The notes under the pieces are model-generated. The model ran no database searches. It saw nothing but the letters and a program-made list of their open reading frames with translations, and had not been told where the DNA came from. Positions 32,494 through 41,791 of a DNA stretch of 47,667 nucleotides are shown here, in pieces. Numbering within the stretch: position 1 is the first letter of the stretch; each line of letters opens with the position of its first letter. The position numbers and the translations under genes are program-made. The stretch spans positions 1-47,667 of the forward strand of contig UQIH01000018.1 in the NCBI GenBank assembly GCA_900541145.1, in the 5' to 3' direction. Origin of the DNA: an uncultured Collinsella sp. (GTDB lineage Bacteria; Actinomycetota; Coriobacteriia; Coriobacteriales; Coriobacteriaceae).

Positions 32494-33253
32494 TCGCACC
32501 CTTCTTATCGCTGGCAACTGGAAGATGAACAACGACGTCGCCGAGGCCGCCAAGCTCGCCGACGAGCTGGCTCAGGCTCTGCCCGAGGTTCCGGCTGGCG
32601 TCGAGGTTCTCGTCTGCCCTCCGACCATCGACATCACCACGGTTCATGACCGCATTCAGGCTGCCCCCATCGCCCTCGGTGCACAGAACGTGTACTGGGA
32701 GGCCAAGGGTGCCTTCACCGGTGAGTCCTCTTGCGACATGCTCAAGTCCGCTGGCTGCACCTACTGCATCATCGGTCACTCCGAGCGTCGTGATTACTTC
32801 CACGAGACCGACGAGGATCAGAACAAGAAGGCCAAGGCCCTCGTTGCCGCCGGTCTTGTTCCCGTCTTCTGCTGCGGCGAGTCCCTCGAGGTCCGCGAGG
32901 CCGGCACCTATGTCGAGCACGTCGTGAACCAGGTCAAGGCTGGCCTTGCTGGTCTTGAGATCACCTGCCCCAAGCAGGTCGTCGTCGCCTACGAGCCCAT
33001 CTGGGCCATCGGCACCGGCAAGACCGCTACCGCCGAGGACGCTCAGGAGGTCTGCGGCGCTATCCGTGAGACCCTCAAGGAGATGTTCGGCGAGAAGCTC
33101 GCTAACGGCATCCGCGTCCTGTACGGTGGTTCCGCTAAGCCCGGCAACATTTCCGAGCTCGTCGCCAAGCCCGACGTTGACGGCGCCCTCGTGGGCGGCG
33201 CTTCGCTCAAGGCTGCCGACTTCGCCTCTATGGTCGTCAAGGCAGGCGAGTAG
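32486..33253 (+). CDS. tpiA: Triose-phosphate isomerase
   Basis: Interconverts dihydroxyacetone phosphate and glyceraldehyde-3-phosphate. The 255-residue TIM barrel starts with LIAGNWKMNN (Lys in the active site), has the His electrophile in IIGHSERR, and the catalytic Glu in VAYEPIWAIGTGKTA. YGGSAKPGN binds phosphate. It starts inside pgk with an 8-base overlap (ATGCCTAA), so translation is coupled. Confidence 0.98.
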   Translation: MPNRTLLIAGNWKMNNDVAEAAKLADELAQALPEVPAGVEVLVCPPTIDITTVHDRIQAAPIALGAQNVYWEAKGAFTGESSCDMLKSAGCTYCIIGHSERRDYFHETDEDQNKKAKALVAAGLVPVFCCGESLEVREAGTYVEHVVNQVKAGLAGLEITCPKQVVVAYEPIWAIGTGKTATAEDAQEVCGAIRETLKEMFGEKLANGIRVLYGGSAKPGNISELVAKPDVDGALVGGASLKAADFASMVVKAGE

Positions 33254-33258
33254 GACAT

Positions 33259-34812
33259 ATGGCACAGCGTCATCTTCCTGCACTCCTGATTATCATGGAT
33301 GGCTGCGGCCTTGCTCCGGCCGATGGTGAGAACGCCGTCGCCGCTGCCAAGACGCCCTTCCTTGATAGCCTATACGAGAAGTATCCTCACACCACGCTCG
33401 GTGCTTCGGGCGAGGACGTGGGCCTTCCCGACGGCCAGATGGGCAACTCCGAGGTAGGCCACCTCAACATCGGTGCCGGCCGCATCGTGTTCCAGGAGCT
33501 TTCGCGCATCAACAATGCCATCAAGGACGGCTCCATCGCCAAGAACGAGGTCTTCGTCAAGGCTATGGACGACGTCAAGGCTGACGGCAAGACTCTCCAC
33601 CTCATGGGCCTTATGAGCCCTGGCGGTGTTCATTCTCACATGAACCACGTCGAGGCTCTGGTCAAGATGGCTGCCGAGCACGGTGTCAAGACCGTTCGCG
33701 TCCACGCCTTTATGGATGGCCGCGACGTTGACCCGCAGTCCGGCGCTGGCTATATGAGTGAGTTCTGCGCCATCCTGGCTAAGATCTCCGAGGAGACCGG
33801 TTGCGACGCTCGCGTCGCCACCGTCTCGGGCCGCTATTGGGCCATGGACCGAGACAACCGTTGGGAGCGCATCCAGCGTGCCTACGACGTCATGGTCAAC
33901 GCGTCCGATGCCGATGTCGACCCTGTTGCCGGTATCAAGGCCTACTACGAGAAGGATCCGCGCGGCGACGAGTTCGTCGAGCCCTTCGCTGCCCACAACG
34001 AGGGCATCCACGAGGGCGACGCGGCCATCTTCTTCAACTTCCGTCCCGACCGCGCTCGTCAGATGACCCGCGTGTTCACGGACAAGGAGTTCGACGGCTT
34101 TGAGCGCGAGCAGATCAAGCTTTCGCACTTTGTGACGATGACCGAGTACGATCCGACGTTTGACGTCGAGGTCGCCTTCCCCAAGACGTTCCCCGAGAAC
34201 GTCCTGGCCGACGTTATCGCCGCTAATGGCCTGAAGCAGCTGCACACTGCCGAGACCGAGAAGTACGCCCACGTGACGTTCTTCCTCAACGGTGGCATCG
34301 AGGAGCCCAAGGAGGGCGAGGAGCGCGTGCTCGTCGCTTCCCCCAAGGTTGCTACCTACGATCTGCAGCCCGAGATGAGCGCTCCCGAGGTTACCGAGAA
34401 GCTCGTCGCCGCCATCAACGAGGATCGCGCTGATTTCTACATCGTGAACTTCGCGAACTGCGACATGGTTGGTCACACCGGTGTCTTCGACGCTGCCGTT
34501 AAGGCTGTCGAGGCTGTTGACGATGCCCTGTCCAAGGTTGTCCCGGCGATTCTCGCCAAGGGCGGCTTTGCATTGATTACCGCCGACCACGGCAACGCCG
34601 ATCACATGTTTGACGTTGCTTCCGACGGTTCCAAGCATCCGTTTACGGCTCACACCACCAACCGCGTGCCGTTCATCATCGTTGATGAGAAGGCACAGCT
34701 CACCGGTATCGAGGACGGCCGTCTTTCCGATATCGCTCCGACCATGCTCACCATGGCTGGTATTGAGCCTTCCGCCGAGATGACGGGCCGCGTGCTCGCC
34801 ACCGAGGCCTAA
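33259..34812 (+). CDS. gpmI: 2,3-bisphosphoglycerate-independent phosphoglycerate mutase
   Basis: Cofactor-independent mutase that interconverts 3- and 2-phosphoglycerate; a metal-dependent member of the alkaline phosphatase superfamily. The 517-residue protein begins with LLIIMDGCGLA, has the phosphoryl-acceptor Ser in MGNSEVGHLNIGAGR and metal ligands in ITADHGNADHMFD near the C-terminus. It follows tpiA by 5 bases. Many other actinobacteria use the cofactor-dependent enzyme, so the clustering of gpmI with tpiA here is of some taxonomic interest. Confidence 0.97.
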   Translation: MAQRHLPALLIIMDGCGLAPADGENAVAAAKTPFLDSLYEKYPHTTLGASGEDVGLPDGQMGNSEVGHLNIGAGRIVFQELSRINNAIKDGSIAKNEVFVKAMDDVKADGKTLHLMGLMSPGGVHSHMNHVEALVKMAAEHGVKTVRVHAFMDGRDVDPQSGAGYMSEFCAILAKISEETGCDARVATVSGRYWAMDRDNRWERIQRAYDVMVNASDADVDPVAGIKAYYEKDPRGDEFVEPFAAHNEGIHEGDAAIFFNFRPDRARQMTRVFTDKEFDGFEREQIKLSHFVTMTEYDPTFDVEVAFPKTFPENVLADVIAANGLKQLHTAETEKYAHVTFFLNGGIEEPKEGEERVLVASPKVATYDLQPEMSAPEVTEKLVAAINEDRADFYIVNFANCDMVGHTGVFDAAVKAVEAVDDALSKVVPAILAKGGFALITADHGNADHMFDVASDGSKHPFTAHTTNRVPFIIVDEKAQLTGIEDGRLSDIAPTMLTMAGIEPSAEMTGRVLATEA

Positions 34813-34872
34813 TAGAAAACAGATACCGTTTTCTAGTAAGGGGGTTGTCCACAACCGGACAACCCCCTTTTT
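34813..34872 (+). terminator. Double terminator after gpmI
   Basis: A first AT-rich hairpin (TAGAAAAC 34813-34820 with GTTTTCTA 34828-34835) is followed by a perfect 13-bp stem. Its arms are 34838-34850 and 34857-34869, with T's to 34872. It is the strongest terminator in the window and closes the glycolytic operon. Confidence 0.92.
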
Positions 34873-34976
34873 GGTATTTCTGCCATTTCCACCCCGTCCT
34901 TGAGTGGCAGGTAGGGGAGAGCGGGGGATTGTGGTACAGTACTGGAGTTTGAACTGTTCTATTAAGGAGCTTATCT

Positions 34977-35231
34977 ATGGGTCCGTTCCAGATTCTTCTG
35001 TTTGTCGTTTGGGCTGTCTCTGCCGTGGCGCTGACGATTCTCGTCCTGATGCATTCCGGTAAGGGCACCGGCGTTTCGGATATGATCGCTAGCTCGCTGT
35101 ATAACTCCAGCTCTGCCACGGGCGTCATGGAGCAGAACCTCGATCGCCTGACGGTAATTATGGGCGTTGTTTTTGCCGTGTGCGTTGTCCTGTGCATGTT
35201 CTTCTTCCCGCAGGGCATCGTCGGCTACTAA
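34977..35231 (+). CDS. secG: Preprotein translocase subunit SecG
   Basis: Small integral-membrane subunit of the SecYEG channel, 84 residues. Two hydrophobic helices (about 5-25 and 58-76) flank a polar loop that contains the typical HSGKGTGVSDMI segment. ATG 34977 follows AAGGAG. Its place directly after the glycolytic genes is the common actinobacterial order tpi-secG. It has its own transcript, bounded by terminators on both sides. Confidence 0.95.
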   Translation: MGPFQILLFVVWAVSAVALTILVLMHSGKGTGVSDMIASSLYNSSSATGVMEQNLDRLTVIMGVVFAVCVVLCMFFFPQGIVGY

Positions 35232-35256
35232 GCATCGGCGTATATACGTTTGCAAT

Positions 35257-35283
35257 GGGTCTCGCAGGTGCGGGACCCTTTTT
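35257..35283 (+). terminator. Terminator after secG
   Basis: GGGTCTCGCA (35257-35266) pairs with TGCGGGACCC (35269-35278) over 10 bp with one wobble and a two-base gap, followed by five T's. Confidence 0.88.
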
Positions 35284-35524
35284 GTTTACATATTTGTAAC
35301 AGAGTCAAAATATCCCCACATACTTCGCCCAACTAAAGAAATTCTCGACCGTTAACCGGAATTAGCCCCAAATCGTGCATAAAATGCGCTACTGTATTGC
35401 GAAACGTTGGTCCGTTGTGCATAACCAGCCATAGCAGCGGGCGGCGTTTTGATGGTTCGGATCGGATTGTCTCGACATATGTCCGACTGAACATTTCTTT
35501 GTCCTATCTCATAAGGAGGATGGC
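35284..35524 (+). other. Leader and promoter region of the opp operon
   Basis: About 240 bp without a gene. The AT-rich first half could hold a promoter; TTAACC (35352) and TAAAAT (35380) are poorly spaced and I do not assign one. GAAACGTTGG (about 35400) resembles the AAACGTT core seen at 17354 and 29989, but weakly. AAGGAGG at 35513-35519 is a strong ribosome site for the next gene. Confidence 0.4.
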
Positions 35525-37201
35525 ATGGCTGATTCTATGTTCCACCAGCCCGTTATGGGTCGTCGCGCCTTTGTTGGCGGCACCCTCGCTGCGAGCTCCA
35601 TGGCTTTTCTTGCCGCATGCGGCAAGAAGGGCGGCGACGCTTCCGGTTCTGAGTCCGGTTCGACGCTGAACTTCTACATCAACAACCCGGTCTGCATCGA
35701 CCCCTACAATGTCCAGGAGGACCAGGGCACTCAGGTCGAGTACCAGCTCTTTGACGCTCTGACCTCTTATGACGCCGAGAAGGGCGAGATCGTTCCGCTG
35801 GCTTGCGAGTCCTTTGAGGCCAACGACGACGCCACCGAGTTTACCTTCAAGATCAAGAAGGCCAAGTTCCACAACGGTGACGACGTTACCTCCAAGTCCT
35901 TCAAGCTCGGTTGGGAGCGTCTGGTCAACACCAAGTCGGCCATCGCTACCGAGTACGGCCCTTCCGAGGTCTCCTATCACCTTTCCATGGTCGAGGGCTA
36001 TGACGACCTGCTTGCCGGTAACGCTACCGAGCTCAGCGGTGTTACTTGCCCCGACGATGAGACCCTCGTCGTCAAGCTGTCTTCCGCTTACGCCGACTTC
36101 CCCTTCGTTGCCTCTCACCCGGCTCTGGCCCCGGTTCCCGAGTGCGCCGAGTCCGATGTCAAGAGCTTCTACCTTGCACCGGTCGGTAACGGCCCGTTCA
36201 TGATGGACGGCAAGTGGGAGGATGGTCAGGAGATCAACCTCAAGAAGTTCGACGATTACTATGGCGACAAGGCCAAGATCGATGGCATCCACTTCCAGGT
36301 CATCAAGGACATGGAGACCGCTTACAAGGAGTTCCAGGCCGGTAACCTCGATGTCTGCGACGTTCCCGTTGCTCAGATCGACGCTGCCAAGAAGGATCGC
36401 GGTGTGTCCAAGGACGGCTACACCATGGGTGACGGCGAGCGCATGCTGCTCGGCGCCGAGCCTTCCACCTACTACCTGACCTGCAACAACACGGCCGAGC
36501 CGTTCAACAACGCCGACCTGCGCAGGGGTATCTCCCTGGCCATCAACCGTGAGGCCATCTGCAAGACCATCTTCAAGGGTACCCGTACCCCTGCCGACGG
36601 CATTGTTCCTCCGGGCATCGATGGCTACAAGGAGGGCGCATGGGAGTTCTGCGCCTACGACGTCGACAAGGCTAACGAGTACCTCGACAAGGTTGCTCCC
36701 GCTGGCGCTAACGGCGATCGTGGCATTAACGTGACTCTGTCCTACAACCAGGACGGTGGCCACAAGGAGATCATGGAGTCCATCATCGGCGACCTCGCCA
36801 AGGTTGGCGTTACCGCTGTCTCCGATACCCCCGAGTGGTCTGCCCTGCTCGAGCAGTATCAGAACTTTAACTATCAGTTCGGTCGTCTGGGTTGGATTGC
36901 TGACTACCCGATCATGGACAACTTCCTGTATCCGCTGTTCCACTCCGACTCCCTCGGTGGCGACAACCGCTCTGGTTACAACAACCCCGAGTTCGACGCC
37001 AAGGTCGATGAGGCCCGTACCACGGTTGACGACGAAGAGCGCGTCGCTAAGATGCAGGAGGCCGATGCAATGGTCGCTGCCGACTGCCCGGTCATCCCGG
37101 TGATGTTCTACACGCACACCATCGCCGGCTCCGATCGCATCAAGCACCTCTATGTCGATCCGCAGAAGCACGCCGATCTGGGTACCGCTGAGCTCGCCTA
37201 A
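35525..37201 (+). CDS. oppA: Oligopeptide ABC substrate-binding lipoprotein (OppA type)
   Basis: Family 5 solute-binding protein of 558 residues. The N-terminus has a GRRAFVGG twin-arginine-like motif and a lipobox LAAC with Cys32, giving a lipid-anchored external receptor. A Gly/Ser/Asp linker follows. The mature part has OppA features such as PYNVQEDQGTQVEYQLFDAL, a VGNGPFMMDGKWEDGQEI loop and NNADLRRGISLAINRE. It most likely binds peptides. ATG 35525 follows AAGGAGG. It heads an oppABCDF operon; its relation to the 17626 binding protein is distant despite the shared family. Confidence 0.93.
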   Translation: MADSMFHQPVMGRRAFVGGTLAASSMAFLAACGKKGGDASGSESGSTLNFYINNPVCIDPYNVQEDQGTQVEYQLFDALTSYDAEKGEIVPLACESFEANDDATEFTFKIKKAKFHNGDDVTSKSFKLGWERLVNTKSAIATEYGPSEVSYHLSMVEGYDDLLAGNATELSGVTCPDDETLVVKLSSAYADFPFVASHPALAPVPECAESDVKSFYLAPVGNGPFMMDGKWEDGQEINLKKFDDYYGDKAKIDGIHFQVIKDMETAYKEFQAGNLDVCDVPVAQIDAAKKDRGVSKDGYTMGDGERMLLGAEPSTYYLTCNNTAEPFNNADLRRGISLAINREAICKTIFKGTRTPADGIVPPGIDGYKEGAWEFCAYDVDKANEYLDKVAPAGANGDRGINVTLSYNQDGGHKEIMESIIGDLAKVGVTAVSDTPEWSALLEQYQNFNYQFGRLGWIADYPIMDNFLYPLFHSDSLGGDNRSGYNNPEFDAKVDEARTTVDDEERVAKMQEADAMVAADCPVIPVMFYTHTIAGSDRIKHLYVDPQKHADLGTAELA

Positions 37202-37298
37202 GAGTTTGCAGCTTCCGTGAGGGTCAAGTATTTACGTAGACCTCATGGGAAACATACAGTTCTCCCTAACCTGGGGTAAACTGGCTGATGGTAATTTT

Positions 37299-37326
37299 GG
37301 GATGCCGGTCTGGCGATCGGCATCCC
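37299..37326 (+). other. Hairpin between oppA and oppB
   Basis: GGGATGCCG (37299-37307) pairs perfectly with CGGCATCCC (37318-37326). ATTT follows instead of a T run. As in the sialic-acid operon, it sits after the binding-protein gene and may raise its message relative to the permease genes. Confidence 0.6.
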
Positions 37327-37357
37327 ATTTAGGTTAATCCCTAGATAGGGGAGTGGT

Positions 37358-38395
37358 ATGGGTAAGTACATCGTTAAACGTGTGCTTCAGTTCATCCCGG
37401 TGTTTTTGGGCGTTACGCTGATTTTGTTCGCCCTCCAGAATATCGTGCCGGGAGATCCGATCAAGCTGATCGGTGGAGACAAGGCTCTGTCCCCCGAGGT
37501 GGAGCTTCAGCTTCGCGTCCGCTATCACCTGGTCCAGTCGGACGAGGACGGCAACGCGATCCTTGACGAGAACGGCGACCCCGTTCAAACGTCGCTCGTG
37601 GACCGTTACTTGTATTACATGAACGGCCTGCTTCATGGTGATCTGGGCAATTCGTATCAGCGCAAGCTGCCGGTTACGGAAATCTTTGCCCAGAAGTATC
37701 CGTATACGGTCAAACTTGCCGCGTGCGCCATCGTGCTCGAGGCAATCATGGGTATCGGTGCGGGTATCATTTCGGCGGTAAAGCGTTATTCCTTCTGGGA
37801 TATTTTGGTAACGCTCACCACGTCGATCCTCGTTGCCGTCCCGGCCTTCTGGCTCGGTATGTTGCTGCAACTGTTCTTTGGCGTCATTCTCAAGGACGCC
37901 ACGGGCGGTGCATTCTCCATGCCGATCTCGGGTGCCGGCGGTGCCAGCTCTCAGTATCAGGATTGGATGCACTATGTGCTTCCGACCATTACGCTGGCTT
38001 CGGTTTCGACCGCTTATGCTGCCCGCATTATGCGCTCGCAGCTGCTTGACGTCATGAACCAGGATTACATTCGTACGGCAAAAGCCAAGGGTCTCTCCAA
38101 TCGCGCGATCATCATCAAGCATGCGCTTAAGAATGCACTCATCCCCGTCGTTACCTATATTGGTGTCGACTTTGGCGGCATGCTTTCGGGCGCCATCCTG
38201 ACCGAGACGGTCTTTAACTGGCCCGGTATCGGCTATGAGGTCTATCGCGCCATTAGCATGCGTGACTGGCCCATCGTTATGGGCGGCGTTACGCTCATCG
38301 TCGTCGTCGTCATGGTGATCAACCTGCTCGTCGACATTAGCTATGCATTCCTCGACCCGCGCATCCGCCTTGGCGGTCCGTCGGATAAGGCCTAA
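37358..38395 (+). CDS. oppB: Oligopeptide ABC transporter permease OppB
   Basis: Inner-membrane permease of 345 residues with about six helices. It shows the DppB/OppB start (VKRVLQFIPVFLGVTLILFALQNIVPGDP), an external loop of about 80 residues and the EAA loop DYIRTAKAKGLSNRAIIIKHALKNALIPVV. It starts at ATG 37358 after TAGGGGAG. It pairs with OppC 14 bases downstream. Confidence 0.95.
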   Translation: MGKYIVKRVLQFIPVFLGVTLILFALQNIVPGDPIKLIGGDKALSPEVELQLRVRYHLVQSDEDGNAILDENGDPVQTSLVDRYLYYMNGLLHGDLGNSYQRKLPVTEIFAQKYPYTVKLAACAIVLEAIMGIGAGIISAVKRYSFWDILVTLTTSILVAVPAFWLGMLLQLFFGVILKDATGGAFSMPISGAGGASSQYQDWMHYVLPTITLASVSTAYAARIMRSQLLDVMNQDYIRTAKAKGLSNRAIIIKHALKNALIPVVTYIGVDFGGMLSGAILTETVFNWPGIGYEVYRAISMRDWPIVMGGVTLIVVVVMVINLLVDISYAFLDPRIRLGGPSDKA

Positions 38396-38409
38396 GGGAG
38401 GTACGTCTC

Positions 38410-39345
38410 ATGCAGGAAACTGATTCTCAGTCTCAGGAGCAGGCTACCGCCACCAAGGCCGCATCTGCTCCCGCCAAGTCCCGCACGCTGTGGGGCGACG
38501 CTTTTAAGCGTCTTCGTAAGAACAAGCTCGCCGTTATCGGTGTCTGCTGGATCATCATCGTCGTTGTGGTTGCCCTGACCGCAGATCTGTGGGCTAAGCC
38601 CTGGCTCGGTTCGCCGACGGCTTCCGACTCGACCACCATGGCCCAGACGTCGCTGATGGCTCCGTGTGCAGAGCACCCGTTTGGCACCGACGCCCTTGGT
38701 CGTGACATTCTCGTTCGCGTTATCTACGGTGCACGTGTTTCGCTTTCCGTCGGTATTATGGCCACTGCGATCTCCACGGTGATTGGTCTGGTCATGGGTG
38801 CTCTGGCCGGTTTCTACGGCGGCATCTGGGATACGATCATCATGCGCTGTGCGGATATTTTCCTGGCGTTCCCGTACGTGCTTTTCGTTGTCGCCATGAT
38901 CGCCGTTATCGGCCGTGGTCTTCAGAACGTCTTTTTCGCCATCGGCATTCTCGGCTGGCCTTCGATTGCGCGCGTCTTCCGCTCTGCAATCTTGACGGTC
39001 AAGGAAAACGATTATGTTGACGCTGCGCGCGCGATGGGTGCATCTGATGCTCGTATCGTCGTGCGTCACATCTTCCCGAACTCCGTCGCCTCCATCGTGG
39101 TCTACGCGACCATGAACATTGGTGGCGCCATCCTGACCGAGTCAGCTCTGTCCTTCCTCGGCATGGGCGTTATTCCGCCTACGCCTTCGTGGGGCTCCAT
39201 GATTCAAGACGGTCAGCAGTATCTTCTGACTGCTCCCTGGATGATGATCATGCCCGGTCTGGCAATTCTCTCGACGGTGCTCGCCTTCACCCTGCTGGGT
39301 GACGGTCTGCGCGACGCCCTCGACGTCAAGATGAAGGACGCATAA
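38410..39345 (+). CDS. oppC: Oligopeptide ABC transporter permease OppC
   Basis: Second permease, 311 residues. A polar N-terminal tail of about 30 residues leads into KRLRKNKLAVIGVCWIIIVVVVALTADLW. HPFGTDALGRDILVRVIYGARVSLSVG is the OppC signature, and the EAA loop is NDYVDAARAMGASDARIVVRHIFPNS. Unlike the sialic-acid operon, this permease is not fused to an ATPase. The next gene begins 2 bases after its stop. Confidence 0.95.
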   Translation: MQETDSQSQEQATATKAASAPAKSRTLWGDAFKRLRKNKLAVIGVCWIIIVVVVALTADLWAKPWLGSPTASDSTTMAQTSLMAPCAEHPFGTDALGRDILVRVIYGARVSLSVGIMATAISTVIGLVMGALAGFYGGIWDTIIMRCADIFLAFPYVLFVVAMIAVIGRGLQNVFFAIGILGWPSIARVFRSAILTVKENDYVDAARAMGASDARIVVRHIFPNSVASIVVYATMNIGGAILTESALSFLGMGVIPPTPSWGSMIQDGQQYLLTAPWMMIMPGLAILSTVLAFTLLGDGLRDALDVKMKDA

Positions 39346-39347
39346 GG

Positions 39348-40439
39348 ATGAAGAAGAACAAGAACTATGTGGACCTGAAGGACCAGCCGGTTCCCGAGGG
39401 CCAGCATCTGCTCGAGGTCGATGACCTTAAGATGTATTTCCACACCGAGGATGGCGTTGTTCGCGCTGTCGACGGTGTCTCCTACACGCTCGATCGCGGC
39501 GAGACCCTGGGCGTCGTCGGTGAGTCCGGCTCCGGTAAGTCCGTGACCGCCATGACCATCATGGGTCTTATCTCGATGCCTCCGGGAAAGATCGAGGGCG
39601 GCGACGTTCGCTATCGCGGTCGTTCTATCCTCGAGATGACCGAGGAAGAGATGCAGCACATTCGCGGTAACGACATCGCGATGATCTTCCAGGATCCTAT
39701 GACCTCCTTGAACCCGGTCTATAAGATCGGCAAGCAGGTGGGCGAGGGTCTTCGTCTGCACCGCGGCTACTCCAAGCAGGAGGCGCTCAAGCGTGCCACC
39801 GAGCTTTTGGACCTCGTTGGTATTCCCGAGCCCGAGAAGCGCGTCAATGAGTATCCGCACCAGTTCTCTGGCGGTATGCGTCAGCGCGTCATGATTGCCA
39901 TGGCTCTTGCCTGCGATCCCGATATTTTGATTGCCGACGAGCCCACGACTGCCCTGGACGTTACCATTCAGGCTCAGATTATTGAGCTTATGCAGGAAAT
40001 GCAGGAGAAGAACGGCAACGCCATCATCATGATCACCCATGACCTGGGCGTTGTCGCTGATATGGCCGACAAGATCATGGTTATGTACGCCGGCCGTCCC
40101 GTCGAGTTCGGTACTGCTGAGGAAATCTTCTACGAGAGCCGCCACCCCTACACCTGGGGCCTTATCCGCTCCATCCCGGAGCAGGCCATCGATGAGAAGA
40201 AGCCGCTTACGCCGATTCATGGCAACCCGCCTTCGCTCATGAACCTGCCCGAGGGCTGCGTGTTCTCTCCTCGCTGCCCCTATGCGACGGATAAGTGCCG
40301 CAAGCAGCGCCCCGAGCGTTTTGTTACCGAGTCTGGTCACTATTCTGCGTGCCACTACGCTGGCGACCCCGAGTTCCTCAAGAACGCTCCTGTGACGTCC
40401 CGTACGCGCAAGGATTCCAAGAAGGGAGGCGAGGCGTAA
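39348..40439 (+). CDS. oppD: Oligopeptide ABC transporter ATPase OppD
   Basis: Nucleotide-binding subunit, 363 residues. Walker A GESGSGKS, signature FSGGMRQRVMIAMAL, Walker B ILIADEPTTALD. The C-terminal tail has the oligopeptide-ABC cysteines in CVFSPRCPYATDKCRKQRP, which in relatives can bind an iron-sulfur cluster. Its stop overlaps the oppF start (TAATG). Confidence 0.96.
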   Translation: MKKNKNYVDLKDQPVPEGQHLLEVDDLKMYFHTEDGVVRAVDGVSYTLDRGETLGVVGESGSGKSVTAMTIMGLISMPPGKIEGGDVRYRGRSILEMTEEEMQHIRGNDIAMIFQDPMTSLNPVYKIGKQVGEGLRLHRGYSKQEALKRATELLDLVGIPEPEKRVNEYPHQFSGGMRQRVMIAMALACDPDILIADEPTTALDVTIQAQIIELMQEMQEKNGNAIIMITHDLGVVADMADKIMVMYAGRPVEFGTAEEIFYESRHPYTWGLIRSIPEQAIDEKKPLTPIHGNPPSLMNLPEGCVFSPRCPYATDKCRKQRPERFVTESGHYSACHYAGDPEFLKNAPVTSRTRKDSKKGGEA

Positions 40440-41467
40440 TGGCAGATACCAACGAGCGTACTCCGCTGCTGAAGGTCGAGCACCTCTCTAAGGAGTTCCC
40501 CGCTGAGTCCGGCATGTTCGCCAAGCGCTTCTCCAAGCGTGTCGTCTCTGCTGTAAATGACATCTCTTTTGAGATTTATCCTGGCGAGACCTTCGGTCTG
40601 GTTGGCGAGTCTGGTTGCGGTAAGTCCACCACGGGCCGTACTATCATGCGCCTGACCAAGCCGACCGCCGGTAAGGTGTTCTTCCAGGGCAAAGACGTTG
40701 CCGAGATGAGCAAGCATGAGATCAAGGACATGCGTCGCGAGATGCAGTTTATCTTCCAAGATCCTTATGCTTCGCTCAACCCTCGTATGACCATCGGTGA
40801 GATCGTCTCCGAGCCCATGACCATTCACGGCGTGGGCACCAAGGAGGAGCGCATTGAGCGCGTCCGCGAGCTTCTCGACGTTGTCGGACTGAACCCCGAG
40901 CACATCAACCGTTATCCTCATGAGTTCTCCGGCGGTCAGCGTCAGCGTGTCGGCATCGCCCGCGCGTTCGCTTTGAAGCCCAAGCTGATCATCTGCGACG
41001 AGCCGGTTTCCGCTTTGGATGTGTCCATTCAGGCCCAGGTTCTGAACCTGCTCAAGGAACTCCAGGACAAGTTCGGTACCGCGTATCTGTTTATCGCTCA
41101 TGACCTGTCCGTCGTGCAGCACATTTCCGATCGCGTTGCCGTTATGTATCTGGGCAAGATGGTCGAGGTTTCGGACTGGAAGACGCTTTACAGCGAGCCT
41201 CACCATCCGTACACGCAGTCGCTGCTGTCTGCTGTGCCGGTGCCCGATCCTGATATCCAGAAGACGCGCAAGCGCATCATCCTCGCTGGCGATCCGCCGT
41301 CGCCGCTGGATCCGCCGACCGGCTGCCGTTTCCACACGCGCTGCCCGATCGCGCAGAGTATCTGCTCTGAGAAGCTTCCCGAGTTTAAGGAAGTCGCACC
41401 GGGTCACTGCTGCGCCTGCCACTTCGCGGAGCCGTTCCCGATCAAGGAATCGCACATCGACCTGTAG
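40439..41467 (+). CDS. oppF: Oligopeptide ABC transporter ATPase OppF
   Basis: Partner nucleotide-binding subunit, 342 residues. Walker A GESGCGKST, signature FSGGQRQRVGIARAF, Walker B LIICDEPVSALD, and the cysteine tail GCRFHTRCPIAQSIC. The start overlaps the oppD stop in TAATG, behind GGGAGGCGAGG. It ends 16 bases before the first of the two long inverted-repeat elements. Confidence 0.96.
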   Translation: MADTNERTPLLKVEHLSKEFPAESGMFAKRFSKRVVSAVNDISFEIYPGETFGLVGESGCGKSTTGRTIMRLTKPTAGKVFFQGKDVAEMSKHEIKDMRREMQFIFQDPYASLNPRMTIGEIVSEPMTIHGVGTKEERIERVRELLDVVGLNPEHINRYPHEFSGGQRQRVGIARAFALKPKLIICDEPVSALDVSIQAQVLNLLKELQDKFGTAYLFIAHDLSVVQHISDRVAVMYLGKMVEVSDWKTLYSEPHHPYTQSLLSAVPVPDPDIQKTRKRIILAGDPPSPLDPPTGCRFHTRCPIAQSICSEKLPEFKEVAPGHCCACHFAEPFPIKESHIDL

Positions 41468-41483
41468 TCGGTTGTTATCGTTC

Positions 41484-41610
41484 GGGCCCGCCCTGAAGTT
41501 ACTTTTCAGAACGTCCTCGGACATGCAAGAAACCCCCGCTGCGCACTTCGTGCGGCGGGGGTTTCTTGCGTCCTGCGGAGTGTTCTGAAAAATAACTTCA
41601 GGGCGGGCCC
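41484..41610 (+). repeat. Long nested hairpin element, copy 1
   Basis: Arms 41484-41512 and 41582-41610 (29 nt each) are complementary at 28 of 29 positions. Inside them lie two unpaired 14-nt strands, GTCCTCGGACATGC (41513-41526) and GCGTCCTGCGGAGT (41568-41581). An inner stem follows (41527-41539 with 41555-41567, 13 bp) that closes on a small CGCAC-TTC-GTGCG hairpin. It follows oppF by 16 bases. A related element lies 181 bp further on in the opposite orientation. It could act as a terminator in RNA, but its conserved internal loop suggests a more specific role. Confidence 0.85.
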
Positions 41611-41648
41611 TGCGGTAACTCGGCAGGGGGAGTGCGATTCCTTGATCG

Positions 41649-41730
41649 CTCACTTAATCTGATGAGAAATTGAGTGAGGCCGGAGCTTGAGCTCCGGCCT
41701 CCCCATATAAGGGCTCGGCAAAGCCGAGCC
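41649..41730. repeat. Three small hairpins between the long elements
   Basis: CTCACTTAA (41649) with TTGAGTGAG (41670), one mismatch; GAGGCCGGAGC (41676) with GCTCCGGCCTC (41691), 11 bp perfect, TTGA loop; GGCTCGGC (41712) with GCCGAGCC (41723), 8 bp perfect, AAA loop. The second is terminator-like but no T tract follows. I see no gene in this interval. Confidence 0.6.
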
Positions 41731-41791
41731 ACAAAATTTGCATCAGCCCCCAGAACATGTTTGAGAACTGTGTCCGGAGCACGTGGACGTA